Source: Ancylobacter radicis (GTDB lineage: Bacteria; Pseudomonadota; Alphaproteobacteria; Rhizobiales; Xanthobacteraceae). From it: a stretch of DNA of 64,000 nt. The stretch is from assembly GCF_018449475.1 (NCBI RefSeq), contig NZ_JAHCQH010000020.1:186001-250000 (forward strand), read 5' to 3'. The position numbers were made by a program, and so were the translations under genes. This document shows, one piece after another, positions 1 through 7,804 of this stretch (positions are counted from its first letter, which is position 1; each line of letters opens with the position of its first letter). A model generated the notes under the pieces. That model saw nothing but the letters and a program-made list of their open reading frames with translations, searched no databases and had not been told where the DNA came from.

Positions 1-535
1 CCGTAGCGGCGACGAGAAGGTCGAGGTCGCGGCACCGCTCGGCTTCGTACCAGTGGGAGCCGGCGGTGATGGGCACGCCATCGGCTTCGCGCAGCATGTC
101 GATACGCAGCACATCGCTGCCCGGCGGCAGGCGCAGGGCGGTGGCGATCTCGGCGCTTGCCGGCTCGACGCGCGAGCCGATGAGCCGGCCGCTCGGCGCG
201 CGGCCTTCCCCCGAGACGATTTCCGAAAAGCGGGTGCGGGAGCTGATCGGGTAGCGGATCGGCGGCTCCTTGACGAAGGTGCCGCGCCCCGGTGTCGCCT
301 CGATAAGTCCTTGTTCGTTAAGGGTTGCCAGTGCCCGGCGCAGCGTGTGGCGGTTCACCCCGAAACGCTCGGCCAGCTCCATCTCGGTGGGCAGGCGGGT
401 GCCCGGCGCGAGATGGCCCTCGTGAATATCCGCTTCGATCCGCTCGACGATCTGTCGCCACAGCGCGACGCCGCTGCCGCGTTCGACATCGGAGGGGGCT
501 GTCACCGGGGCGTCGTCGCTCGGGAGCATGATCAT
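1..535 (-). CDS. phnF: PhnF-like GntR/HutC transcriptional regulator (partial at window edge)
   Basis: The frame opens at an ATG at 535 (an alternative ATG lies at 529) and runs off the left edge of the window, so the C-terminus is missing. The product has an N-terminal GntR winged helix (LPTEMELAERFGVNRHTLRR, then a wing containing GRGTFV) followed by the start of a UTRA ligand-binding domain (RTRFSEIVSGEGRAPSG). It is divergent from phnGHIJKLMN and separated from phnG by about 100 bases that hold a clear inverted repeat. PhnF proteins of this family repress phosphonate genes; that role is inferred here from domain type and position. A different HutC-family regulator cannot be excluded without the missing end. 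Confidence 0.88.
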   Translation of the reverse strand, partial: MIMLPSDDAPVTAPSDVERGSGVALWRQIVERIEADIHEGHLAPGTRLPTEMELAERFGVNRHTLRRALATLNEQGLIEATPGRGTFVKEPPIRYPISSRTRFSEIVSGEGRAPSGRLIGSRVEPASAEIATALRLPPGSDVLRIDMLREADGVPITAGSHWYEAERCRDLDLLVAAT

Positions 536-565
536 CAACATCGGGTTCCAAAACGCTATTGCCTG

Positions 566-587
566 TTTGTATAGATCATTATACAAA
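566..587. promoter_or_regulatory. Candidate PhnF operator (8-bp inverted repeat)
   Basis: A perfect inverted repeat, TTTGTATA-GATCAT-TATACAAA, lies between divergent phnF and phnG. It is AT-rich in very GC-rich DNA. Its left arm plus spacer (TTGTATAGATCA) matches 10 of 12 bases of the mycobacterial PhnF site TGGTATAGACCA as I remember it. GntR regulators bind such dyads, so this is the likely operator controlling both directions. Binding itself is inferred. Confidence 0.7.
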
Positions 588-636
588 TCCGGCCGCAAGT
601 AAACAGACTTGTGATGCGGCATTCCCCGGAAGCCTG

Positions 637-1113
637 ATGACCCTCACCGACAAAATACCCAATGAAACCAGTGCGCTGGAAGGCGCGCGGCAATCGCTCA
701 TGGCCGTTCTGGCGCGGGCGGACCGCGATGAGCTGGCCGCGATTCTCGATCGTCTCGGCCCCGTGCCGCCGGTGACGGACCTGCGTCAGCCGGAAACCGG
801 CCTCGTCATGCTGCGCGGCCGGACGGGCGGGGAGGGGGCTCCTTTCAATCTGGGCGAGGCGACGGTGAGCCGCGCGGCGGTGCGGATTGCCAGCGGAGAG
901 GTAGGATTTTGCTACCGACTGGGCCGCGACGTTCATGCGGCGCGGGCGGCGGCGATCCTTGATGCGCTGTGGCAGGATGGGCAGAGGCGCGGCGCGGTGG
1001 AGGCGGCGCTGGCGCCGGTGCGGGCCCGGCTTGCCGCCGAAGAGGGCCAGGTGCGCAGCGAAACGGCCGCCACCAAGGTCGATTTCTTCACCCTCGTGCG
1101 CGGGGAGGATTGA
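637..1113 (+). CDS. phnG: Phosphonate C-P lyase system protein PhnG
   Basis: A protein of 158 residues, the usual PhnG length. PhnG is a subunit of the PhnGHIJ core complex; with PhnI it helps form the ribose 5-triphosphate phosphonate intermediate from ATP and an alkylphosphonate. The stretch VLARADRDEL near the N-terminus and the C-terminal TKVDFFTLVRGED are typical. The frame stays open upstream to a TTG at 559, but that would run through the operator region, so the ATG at 637 is chosen. It is the first gene of the phn operon; phnH follows after 1 base. Confidence 0.93.
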   Translation: MTLTDKIPNETSALEGARQSLMAVLARADRDELAAILDRLGPVPPVTDLRQPETGLVMLRGRTGGEGAPFNLGEATVSRAAVRIASGEVGFCYRLGRDVHAARAAAILDALWQDGQRRGAVEAALAPVRARLAAEEGQVRSETAATKVDFFTLVRGED

Positions 1114-1114
1114 T

Positions 1115-1711
1115 ATGTCGGTTCAGACTCTGGCGGCTGGCTTTCAGGATAACGTTCTGGAATCGCAGTCTGTTTTCCGCGCCGCCATGGATGCGATGGC
1201 GCGTCCCGGCCGGGTGGTGCCGCTCGTGTGCGCGCTTGCCCCGCCCGCTCCGCTGAATGCGGAGGCGGCGGCGCTGGTGCTGGCCCTGTGCGATTACGAG
1301 ACCCCGCTCTGGCTCGATGCGCGGCTGGCGGCGGAGCCGGCGGTGGCGGAATTCCTGCGCTTTCATACCGGCGCGGCGATTGTCGCCGAGCCTATGGCGG
1401 CACGCTTCGCGCTGGTGGCCGAACCCCTTGAAATGCCGGAGTTTTCCGCCTTCGCGCCGGGCACGCCCGATTATCCCGATGCCTCGGTCACGCTGATCCT
1501 TCAGGTCAGCGGGTTCGCGGGCGCCGGATGGGCCCTGCAAGGACCGGGGATCAAGGGCGAGACCCGCTTCGGGGCGGCGCCGCTGCCGCATGATTTTACC
1601 GCACGCATGGCCGCGAACCGGGCGCTGTTCCCGCTCGGCGTCGATCTCCTTCTGGCGGGGGCCGGCGGGGTGGTCGGCCTGCCGCGCTCCGTCACCGTAA
1701 GGGAGGGCTGA
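1115..1711 (+). CDS. phnH: Phosphonate C-P lyase system protein PhnH
   Basis: The product is 198 residues, matching PhnH, the dimeric, PLP-transferase-like fold subunit of the C-P lyase core complex. The N-terminal FQDNVLESQSVFRAAMDAMA and the internal LQGPGIKG are characteristic. The ATG at 1115 lies one base after the phnG stop and is preceded by GGGGAGG inside the end of phnG, which supports this start over upstream in-frame starts that read phnG in another frame. The order G-H-I-J-K-L-M-N is the canonical one. Confidence 0.93.
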   Translation: MSVQTLAAGFQDNVLESQSVFRAAMDAMARPGRVVPLVCALAPPAPLNAEAAALVLALCDYETPLWLDARLAAEPAVAEFLRFHTGAAIVAEPMAARFALVAEPLEMPEFSAFAPGTPDYPDASVTLILQVSGFAGAGWALQGPGIKGETRFGAAPLPHDFTARMAANRALFPLGVDLLLAGAGGVVGLPRSVTVREG

Positions 1712-1716
1712 ACCTC

Positions 1717-2829
1717 ATGTATGTCGCGGCCAAAGGTGGCGAAAAAGCCATCCGCCATGCCCATGCCCTTCTGGCTAAACGCCGGCGTGGAAAGACGAAT
1801 CTGCCCTCGATCACGCTCCAGCAGATCGCCGGGCAGCTGACGTTGGCGGTCGACCGGGTGATGGCGGAAGGCTCGCTTTACGATACGGAACTCGCCGCGC
1901 TGGCGGTGAAGCAGGCGCGCGGCGACCTGATCGAGGCGATCTTCCTGATCCGCGCCTTCCGCACCACCCTGCCGCGCTTCGGTGCGACCATACCTCTCGA
2001 CACCGCGCAGATGCTGGTGCGGCGGCGGGTGTCGGCCACCTACAAGGATCTGCCGGGCGGGCAGCTTCTCGGGCCCACCTTCGACTATACGCACCGCCTT
2101 CTGGACACCTCTCTGGGGGTGGAGCGTGAGTGCAGTGAGGTGGACGATCAGGCCAGTGCGGCCGATGCGTCTCGCCTCCCCAGTGAACCCGTCGCCATGC
2201 CGCGCGTGACCGATCTGCTCGGGCAGGAGGGGTTGATCGAGGCCTCCCCGGAGGACACGGGCGAGGAGCCGTTCGACATCACCCGCGCCCCGGTCTCCTT
2301 CCCCGTCGACCGGTCAACCCGGCTGCAGACGCTAGCGCGGGGCGACGAGGGCTATCTGCTGGCGCTCGGCTATTCGACCCAGCGCGGCTATGCCCGCTCG
2401 CACCCCTTCGTCGGCGAAATCCGCTTCGGCGATGTCGAGGTGATGTTCGAGGCGCCGGAGCTCGGCTTTGCCGTCTCGCTCGGCCGGGTGCAGGTGACCG
2501 AATGCCAGATGGTGAACCAGTTCAAGGGCTCTGCCGAGGTGCCGCCGCAGTTCACCCGCGGCTATGGGCTCGTCTTCGGGCAATGCGAGCGCAAGGCGAT
2601 GTCGATGGCGCTGGTCGAGCGGGCGCTGCGCTGGAAGGAACTGGGCGAGGAGCCCGGCGCCCCGGCGCAGGACGAGGAATTCGTCCTGTCCCATTGCGAC
2701 AATGTGCAGGCGACCGGCTTCGTCGAGCATCTGAAGCTGCCGCATTACGTGGACTTCCAGGCCGAACTCGATCTCGTGCGGCGGATGCGCGCCGAACATG
2801 AGGCGCAGATGAAGGAAGCGGCGGAATGA
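1717..2829 (+). CDS. phnI: Carbon-phosphorus lyase complex subunit PhnI
   Basis: The product is 370 residues, close to the family length. PhnI is the nucleosidase of the core complex: it removes adenine from ATP and, with PhnGHL, couples the phosphonate to ribose 5-triphosphate. The start MYVAAKGGEKAI and the late segment with FVLSHCDNVQATGF, rich in possible metal-binding His and Cys, fit the family. A GGGAGGG ribosome site lies about ten bases upstream. The stop overlaps the phnJ start (ATGA), indicating translational coupling. Confidence 0.95.
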   Translation: MYVAAKGGEKAIRHAHALLAKRRRGKTNLPSITLQQIAGQLTLAVDRVMAEGSLYDTELAALAVKQARGDLIEAIFLIRAFRTTLPRFGATIPLDTAQMLVRRRVSATYKDLPGGQLLGPTFDYTHRLLDTSLGVERECSEVDDQASAADASRLPSEPVAMPRVTDLLGQEGLIEASPEDTGEEPFDITRAPVSFPVDRSTRLQTLARGDEGYLLALGYSTQRGYARSHPFVGEIRFGDVEVMFEAPELGFAVSLGRVQVTECQMVNQFKGSAEVPPQFTRGYGLVFGQCERKAMSMALVERALRWKELGEEPGAPAQDEEFVLSHCDNVQATGFVEHLKLPHYVDFQAELDLVRRMRAEHEAQMKEAAE

Positions 2830-3899
2830 ACGCGCCCCTGCTTGCCACCGGCACCACCAGCACCACCGGCGCCATGCCGGAAATCCGCTACAACTTCGCC
2901 TATCTCGACGAGCAGACGAAAAGGATGATCCGCCGGGCGATCCTCAAGGCGATCGCCATTCCCGGCTATCAGGTGCCGTTTGCCGCGCGCGAAATGCCGA
3001 TGCCCTATGGCTGGGGCACGGGCGGCGTGCAGGTCACTGCCGCCGTGCTCGGCCCGGATGACGTGCTGAAGGTGATCGACCAGGGGGCGGACGACACCAC
3101 CAATGCGGTGGCCATTCGCGGCTTCTTCGAGAAGACCGCGCGGGTGGCGACCACAACCGTCACCACGCAGGCGACGGTGATCCAGACCCGCCACCGCATT
3201 CCCGAGACGGCGCTCAGCGAGAATCAGATCCTCGTCTATCAGGTGCCGATCCCGGAGCCGCTGCGTTTTCTCGAGCCGCGCGAGACCGAGACGCGCCAGC
3301 TTCACGCGCTGGCCGAATATGGCCTGATGCATGTGAAGCTCTATGAGGATATCGCGCGCCACGGCCATATCGCCACCACCTATGCCTATCCGGTGGAAGT
3401 GGCGGGCCGTTATGTGATGGACCCCTCGCCGATCCCGAAATTCGACAACCCGAAGATGGACGATTGCCCGGCGCTGCAATTGTTCGGCGCGGGGCGGGAA
3501 AAGCGCATCTACGCGATCCCGCCGCACACGAGGGTGCGCTCGCTGGATTTCGAGGACCACCCGTTCAAGGTGCAGCGTTTCGCCAAGCCCTGCGCGCTCT
3601 GCGCGGCGACCGGGGTCTATCTCGACGAGGTGATCCTCGACGATCGGGGCGGGCGGATGTTCGTCTGCTCGGACACGGATTACTGCAACACACGGCAGGC
3701 GCAGGGCCATGTGGGCGAGCTGGGCGTGCCGGGGGGTGGGTTCCCCCAGAACGCCGTCATGCCCGGACGTAATTCGGGCATCCACGACGTGCCGCCGTCG
3801 CACCCGGTCCAGGACGTGGATCCCCGGGTCAAGCCCGGGGATGACGGCATATCTGGCGGGACGCCTCCGGCCGGGATGACGAGGGAGGGGACGATATGA
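2826..3899 (+). CDS. phnJ: Alpha-D-ribose 1-methylphosphonate 5-phosphate C-P lyase PhnJ, with repeat-derived C-terminal extension
   Basis: PhnJ is the radical SAM enzyme that cleaves the C-P bond. The key residues are present: Cys256, Cys259, Cys281 and Cys287, with the spacing of E. coli Cys241/244/266/272 (three cluster ligands and the thiyl-radical Cys), and Gly47 equivalent to the glycyl-radical Gly32; the offset is a constant 15 residues. E. coli PhnJ has about 281 residues and this one 357. The extra length is almost all C-terminal: after about residue 303 the frame reads through a family A palindromic repeat (3755-3846), giving the pieces VMPGRNSGIHD and DPRVKPGDDG. The stop overlaps the phnK start, so coupling to phnK is kept despite the extension. 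Whether the tail is retained in the mature protein is unknown. Confidence 0.94.
   Translation: MNAPLLATGTTSTTGAMPEIRYNFAYLDEQTKRMIRRAILKAIAIPGYQVPFAAREMPMPYGWGTGGVQVTAAVLGPDDVLKVIDQGADDTTNAVAIRGFFEKTARVATTTVTTQATVIQTRHRIPETALSENQILVYQVPIPEPLRFLEPRETETRQLHALAEYGLMHVKLYEDIARHGHIATTYAYPVEVAGRYVMDPSPIPKFDNPKMDDCPALQLFGAGREKRIYAIPPHTRVRSLDFEDHPFKVQRFAKPCALCAATGVYLDEVILDDRGGRMFVCSDTDYCNTRQAQGHVGELGVPGGGFPQNAVMPGRNSGIHDVPPSHPVQDVDPRVKPGDDGISGGTPPAGMTREGTI
3755..3846. repeat. Family A palindromic repeat, translated in frame as the PhnJ tail
   Basis: Two half-sites in inverted orientation: CGTCATGCCCGG... ending ATCCACG on the left, and CGTGGATCCCCGGG... ending GATGACGG on the right. Each half-site is itself a hairpin. 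The same architecture recurs at 5597, 5812, 20971, 36994, 56125 and 56303. This copy lies entirely within the phnJ reading frame. Confidence 0.9.
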
Positions 3900-4681
3900 T
3901 CACGCAGCACGACCAGCCCCTCCTCATCGCCGAAGGGCTGTCGAAGAATTACGGCGCCCGCATCGGCTGCCGCGATGTGTCGCTCGCCGTTCATCCCGGC
4001 GAGGTGCTGGCGGTGGTCGGGGAATCCGGCTCGGGCAAATCGACCCTGCTCGGCGTGCTCTCGACCGAACTCGCGCCCAGCGCCGGGCGCGTCTCCTACC
4101 GGATGCGCGACGGACGGATGGCCGACCTTGCCAGCCTCGGCGCGGCCGAGCGGCGGCTCCTGATGCGCACCGATTGGGGCTTCGTGCGGCAGAACCCGGC
4201 GGAGGGGCTGCGCATGGCCGTGTCGGCCGGCGGCAATGTCGGCGAGCGGCTGATGGCGGTCGGCTGGCGGCACTATGGCAACATCCGCGCCGAGGCGCTG
4301 GACTGGCTCGCCAAGGTGGAAATCGCCGGCGACCGGATCGACGACGACCCGCGCGCCTTTTCCGGCGGCATGCGCCAGCGCCTGCAGATCGCGCGCAATC
4401 TGGTGACGCGCCCGCGCCTCGTTTTCATGGACGAGCCGACCGGGGGGCTGGATGTCTCCGTGCAGGCGCGTCTGCTCGACCTCATTCGCGGGCTGGTGGC
4501 GGAGCTGGGGCTGGCGGTGGTGATCGTCACCCACGACCTCGCGGTGGCCCGGCTGCTCTCGCACCGCATGGTGGTGATGCGGCACGGACGGGTGATCGAG
4601 ACCGGCATCACCGATCAGGTGCTCGACGACCCGCGCGAGCCCTACACGCAATTACTCGTGTCCTCGGTTCTGGCGGCGTGA
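3896..4681 (+). CDS. phnK: Phosphonate C-P lyase ABC-type ATPase PhnK
   Basis: An ABC ATP-binding protein of 261 residues with Walker A GESGSGKST (42-50), signature SGGMRQ (156-161), Walker B LVFMDE (175-180) and the switch histidine in VTHDLA. PhnK docks on the PhnGHIJ core at PhnJ and is needed for phosphonate breakdown; it is not a transporter subunit despite its similarity to oligopeptide ABC ATPases. The ATG at 3896 overlaps the stop of extended phnJ. PhnL follows after a 186-base gap filled with repeats. Confidence 0.94.
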   Translation: MITQHDQPLLIAEGLSKNYGARIGCRDVSLAVHPGEVLAVVGESGSGKSTLLGVLSTELAPSAGRVSYRMRDGRMADLASLGAAERRLLMRTDWGFVRQNPAEGLRMAVSAGGNVGERLMAVGWRHYGNIRAEALDWLAKVEIAGDRIDDDPRAFSGGMRQRLQIARNLVTRPRLVFMDEPTGGLDVSVQARLLDLIRGLVAELGLAVVIVTHDLAVARLLSHRMVVMRHGRVIETGITDQVLDDPREPYTQLLVSSVLAA

Positions 4682-4721
4682 GGGGATGATGGGCGGCATC
4701 AAGAGAAGTGCGGAGAGGCGG

Positions 4722-4845
4722 CATCCTTCGAGGCCGGGCGCTGCCCGGCACCTCAGGATGACGGCGCTCCCGGTGCGCGGAGCAACGGCCGATACACTCC
4801 CACAACGTCATCCTGAGGTGCGAGCGCAGCGAGCCTCGAAGGATG
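4722..4845. repeat. Pair of family B palindromic repeats between phnK and phnL
   Basis: Copy 1 at 4722-4763 reads CATCCTTCGAGG... to ...CACCTCAGGATGACG. Copy 2 at 4806-4845 is the same motif inverted (CGTCATCCTGAGGTG... to ...CCTCGAAGGATG). The outer arms are conserved while the inner hairpins differ (GCCGGGCGCTGCCCGGC against GCGAGCGCAGCGAGC-type). The pair occupies most of an intergenic gap inside the phn operon. Similar copies lie at 49724-49873. Confidence 0.85.
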
Positions 4846-4867
4846 TTCAGACAGAACCGAGGCGGCC

Positions 4868-5575
4868 ATGACGCAAACCGATCCCATCCTCACCGTCGCG
4901 GGCCTCTCCAAGACCTTCATCCTGCACCTGCGCGAGGGGGCGCGGCTGCCGGTGGTGGCGGGCGCCGGGTTTGAACTTCACGCCGGCGAATGCGTGGCGC
5001 TGGGCGGGCCGTCCGGGGCGGGCAAGAGCTCGCTGCTGAAGATGGTCTACGGCAATTACCGCGTCGATGCCGGCACCATCCAGGTGCGTGATGGCGACGA
5101 GACCGTCGATGTCGCCACCGCCGATCCGCGCCGGCTGATCCGGCTGCGCGGGCAGACCATGGGCTATGTCAGCCAGTTCCTGCGGGTCATTCCCCGCGTC
5201 GGGGCGCTGGACGTGGTGGCCGAGCCGCTGATCGGCGACGGCGTCGCCCGCGAGGAGGCGACCGCGCGGGCCGGCGCGCTGCTCGCCCGGCTGAACCTGC
5301 CGGAACGGCTGTGGCAATTGCCGCCGGCGACCTTCTCGGGCGGCGAACAGCAGCGCGTGAACATCGCGCGCGGGCTGATCGCCCATCGCCCGCTGCTCCT
5401 GATGGACGAGCCCACCGCCTCGCTGGATGCGGCCAACCGCGCCGTGGTGGTGGAGCTGATCGAGGAGAAGAAGCGCGCCGGCGTCGGCATTCTCGGCATC
5501 TTCCACGACGCGGAAGTGCGCGAGGCGGTGTGCGACCGGGTGATCGACGTGACGGAATTCGCGCGGGCGGCGTGA
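4868..5575 (+). CDS. phnL: Phosphonate C-P lyase ABC-type ATPase PhnL
   Basis: The product has 235 residues with Walker A GGPSGAGKSS (46-55), signature SGGEQQ (157-162) and Walker B LLLMDEP. PhnL is the second ABC-type ATPase of the C-P lyase system and joins PhnGHI in phosphonate activation. The start MTQTDPILTVAGLSKTF is typical. It sits in the operon between two repeat-filled gaps, so it depends either on readthrough across the hairpins or on a local promoter. Confidence 0.93.
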   Translation: MTQTDPILTVAGLSKTFILHLREGARLPVVAGAGFELHAGECVALGGPSGAGKSSLLKMVYGNYRVDAGTIQVRDGDETVDVATADPRRLIRLRGQTMGYVSQFLRVIPRVGALDVVAEPLIGDGVAREEATARAGALLARLNLPERLWQLPPATFSGGEQQRVNIARGLIAHRPLLLMDEPTASLDAANRAVVVELIEEKKRAGVGILGIFHDAEVREAVCDRVIDVTEFARAA

Positions 5576-5596
5576 GGGGCGGGCACAGGGAACTGC

Positions 5597-5695
5597 CGTC
5601 ATCCCCGGGCTTGACCCGGGGATCCACGACTTGGGCCGGGCGCGCGGGCGGGAAGACGTGGATGGCCGGGTCAAGCCCGGCCATGACGGTGTGAG
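5597..5695. repeat. Family A palindromic repeat (phnL-phnM gap, copy 1)
   Basis: The left half-site contains CCCCGGGCTTGACCCGGGG and the inverted right half-site GGCCGGGTCAAGCCCGGCC, flanked by GTCAT and ATGAC. The spacer (ACTTGGGCCGGGCG... to ...GGGAAGA) closely resembles that of the copy at 5812, so the two are recent duplicates or variants of one subtype. Confidence 0.9.
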
Positions 5696-5811
5696 GGATG
5701 GATGCGACCCGTGGCAGGACGTGGAGCCGGGGAATGGCAGGTGTGAGGTGGCGGGCGGTTGCTCGCTCTCTCCGCGCCTCCGCCTCCACGCCGCCGCCCT
5801 CCGCCTCCCGA

Positions 5812-5908
5812 CCGTCATCCCCGGGCTTGGCCCGGGGATCCATGACTTGGGGGCGCGGCGGGCGGGAAGACGTGGATGGCCGGATCAAGTCCGGCCATGA
5901 CGGTGTGA
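5812..5908. repeat. Family A palindromic repeat (phnL-phnM gap, copy 2)
   Basis: Same structure and orientation as the copy at 5597-5695. The right half-site reads GGCCGGATCAAGTCCGGCC, where the loop-side pair has changed on both arms and pairing is kept. With copy 1 it fills most of the 387-base gap between phnL and phnM; the remaining bases show no gene. Confidence 0.9.
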
Positions 5909-5962
5909 GAGATGGATGCGGCCCGTGGCTGGACGAAGCCGGCGAATGGCAGGCGTGAGGGA

Positions 5963-7105
5963 ATGATGAACGAGACGGTCTATGCCAATGCGACGCTGGT
6001 GCTGGCGGACGCGGTGCGCCACGGCCATATCGTGGTGCGCGACGGGGTGATCGCCGAGATCGGCGAGGGCAGCGCGCCCCGCACGGCGCTGGACATGGGC
6101 GGCGATTATCTGCTGCCGGGCTTTGTCGAGCTGCACACCGATGCGGTGGAAGGCCATCTCTACCCGCGCCCGCGCGTCACCTGGAACGCCTTCGCGGCGG
6201 TGATGGCCTATGACGCGCAGATCGCCACCGCCGGCGTCACCACCGTGTTCGATTCGCTGCGGGTCTGGCCGGACAAGCGGGCGGTGGGCATGGATGGCGA
6301 CGCGCCGCTGCTGGCCGCGACGCTGCGGCAGGCCGGGGAAGCCGGCGTGCTGCGCGCCGAGCACCATATCCATCTGCGCTGCGAGGTGGCGGCCGATGGC
6401 GTGGTGGAGGAGGCGCAGGCGCTGATCGAGAGCGCCGATGTGCGGCTGATCTCGCTGATGGACCACACGCCGGGCCAGCGCCAGTTCCTCACCGTCGAGC
6501 AGTTCCGCAGCTACTACAAGAAAAAGAGCGGGATGAGCGACGCGGAGATGGACGTCATCGTCGCCGACCGGCTCGACGCCCATGCCCGGCTCGCCCGCCC
6601 CAACCGCGCCCGGCTGGTGGAGCTGGCCCGCGCGCAGGGCATCGTGCTGGCGAGCCATGATGATGCGAGCGCGGCGCATATCGAAGACGCCATCGCCGAC
6701 GGCATCGCCATCGCCGAATTTCCGACCACCGACGCGGCGGCGGATGGCTCGCACAAGGCCGGTATCCGCGTGCTGATGGGCGCGCCGAACATCGTGCGCG
6801 GCGGCTCGCATACCGGCAATGTGGCGGCGCAGACGCTGGCGCGGCGCGGCGTGCTCGATATCCTCTCCTCCGATTATGTGCCAGGCAGCCTGCTGCTCGC
6901 CGCCTTCGACCTGCCGAACCGGGTCGAGGGGATTTCGCTGCCGGACGCGGTGCGCATGGTCAGCGCCAATCCGGCGGACGCGGCGGACTTGACGGATCGG
7001 GGGCGGCTGGCCGAAGGGCTGCGGGCGGATATCGTCCGCGTCACCACGGCCGGCCCGGCGCCGGCGGTGCGGGAAGTCTGGCGCGCGGGGGTGCGGATCG
7101 CATGA
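5963..7105 (+). CDS. phnM: Alpha-D-ribose 1-methylphosphonate 5-triphosphate diphosphatase PhnM
   Basis: An amidohydrolase-family enzyme of 380 residues from the first of two adjacent ATGs (5963, 5966; the second is better spaced from GAGGGA). It removes diphosphate from the triphosphate intermediate to give the PhnJ substrate. Metal-ligand motifs are visible in order: ELHTD, HHIHLRCE, LASHDD and LSSDYVP. The frame is open farther upstream to an ATG at 5912, but that would start at the end of a palindromic repeat and has no good ribosome site. The 3' end overlaps phnN by ATGA. Confidence 0.94.
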   Translation: MMNETVYANATLVLADAVRHGHIVVRDGVIAEIGEGSAPRTALDMGGDYLLPGFVELHTDAVEGHLYPRPRVTWNAFAAVMAYDAQIATAGVTTVFDSLRVWPDKRAVGMDGDAPLLAATLRQAGEAGVLRAEHHIHLRCEVAADGVVEEAQALIESADVRLISLMDHTPGQRQFLTVEQFRSYYKKKSGMSDAEMDVIVADRLDAHARLARPNRARLVELARAQGIVLASHDDASAAHIEDAIADGIAIAEFPTTDAAADGSHKAGIRVLMGAPNIVRGGSHTGNVAAQTLARRGVLDILSSDYVPGSLLLAAFDLPNRVEGISLPDAVRMVSANPADAADLTDRGRLAEGLRADIVRVTTAGPAPAVREVWRAGVRIA

Positions 7106-7689
7106 ACGGGGCGGGCGAGGTGAGCGACAAGGTGAGCGGCGACACCCGGCTCGGGCCGGGGCTGCTGGTGCTGGTGGTCGGCCCGTCCGGCGCCGGCAAG
7201 GACACGCTGCTCGCCTATGCCCGCGCCCGGCTGGAGGGCCACGCGGCCATTGTCTTCGCGCGGCGGCGCATCACCCGGGCGGTGGACGCCACCGAGGACC
7301 ATATCGCCATTGACGAGGCGACCTTTGCCGAGGGCGTTGCGCAGGGCCGCTTTCCGCTGCACTGGCGGGCCAACGGGCTCGCTTACGCGCTGGGGCCGGA
7401 GGTGGGCGAGGCCATCGCGGCCGGGCGCATCGTCGTCGCCAATGGCTCGCGCGCGGCAGTGGCCGAGGCGCGCGGGCGCTTTGCCCATATCAAGGTGGTG
7501 CATGTGACGGCGCCGCCGGACATTCTCGCCGCTCGCATCGCCGCGCGGGGGCGCGAGAGCGAGGCCGAGGTGCTGGCCCGCCTTGCCCGCGAGCCGGCGC
7601 TCGACGCCCCGCCGGAACTGCGCATCCTCAATGTCGACGCGGTCGACGCCGCCGGCGAGCGGCTGGCGGCGTTTCTGCGCGGGCTGTGA
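7102..7689 (+). CDS. phnN: Ribose 1,5-bisphosphate phosphokinase PhnN
   Basis: A guanylate-kinase-like protein of 195 residues with P-loop GPSGAGKDTLL near residue 32. PhnN phosphorylates ribose 1,5-bisphosphate to PRPP, feeding the sugar from C-P lyase cleavage back into nucleotide synthesis. It overlaps phnM (ATGA) and ends the operon in this window. No phnC, phnD or phnE transporter genes are seen; if present they lie outside the window. Confidence 0.93.
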   Translation: MNGAGEVSDKVSGDTRLGPGLLVLVVGPSGAGKDTLLAYARARLEGHAAIVFARRRITRAVDATEDHIAIDEATFAEGVAQGRFPLHWRANGLAYALGPEVGEAIAAGRIVVANGSRAAVAEARGRFAHIKVVHVTAPPDILAARIAARGRESEAEVLARLAREPALDAPPELRILNVDAVDAAGERLAAFLRGL

Positions 7690-7742
7690 GGGGGGGCGGC
7701 CGGCGCATCACTCCGCCGCCGTCACTCCACGCTCCAAGAAAA

Positions 7743-7775
7743 AGGGCCGGCGGGATGGATGTCCCGGCCGGCCCT
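7743..7775 (-). terminator. Rho-independent terminator of sciP
   Basis: On the minus strand a GC-rich hairpin (AGGGCCGGC...GCCGGCCCT, with one bulged base) is followed directly by TTTTTC. It lies 30 bases past the sciP stop. The plus strand lacks a T run after the stem, so it is oriented for sciP; it may also slow transcription coming out of phnN. Confidence 0.8.
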
Positions 7776-7804
7776 GAGGATCGCAACAAGAAGAACGAAA
7801 ACGA

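Noticed and set aside
588..636. PhoB box upstream of phnG
   Set aside because: No pair of CTGTCAT-like words with the right spacing was found; the region is explained better by the PhnF-type dyad.
2826..3899. Frameshift or pseudogene in phnJ because of its unusual length
   Set aside because: All catalytic residues are in one frame and the extra length is fully explained by a repeat read in frame up to the coupled phnK start.
4682..4867. Small genes in the phnK-phnL gap (frames of about 60 codons on both strands)
   Set aside because: They are translations of the family B repeats and have no ribosome site or conserved features.
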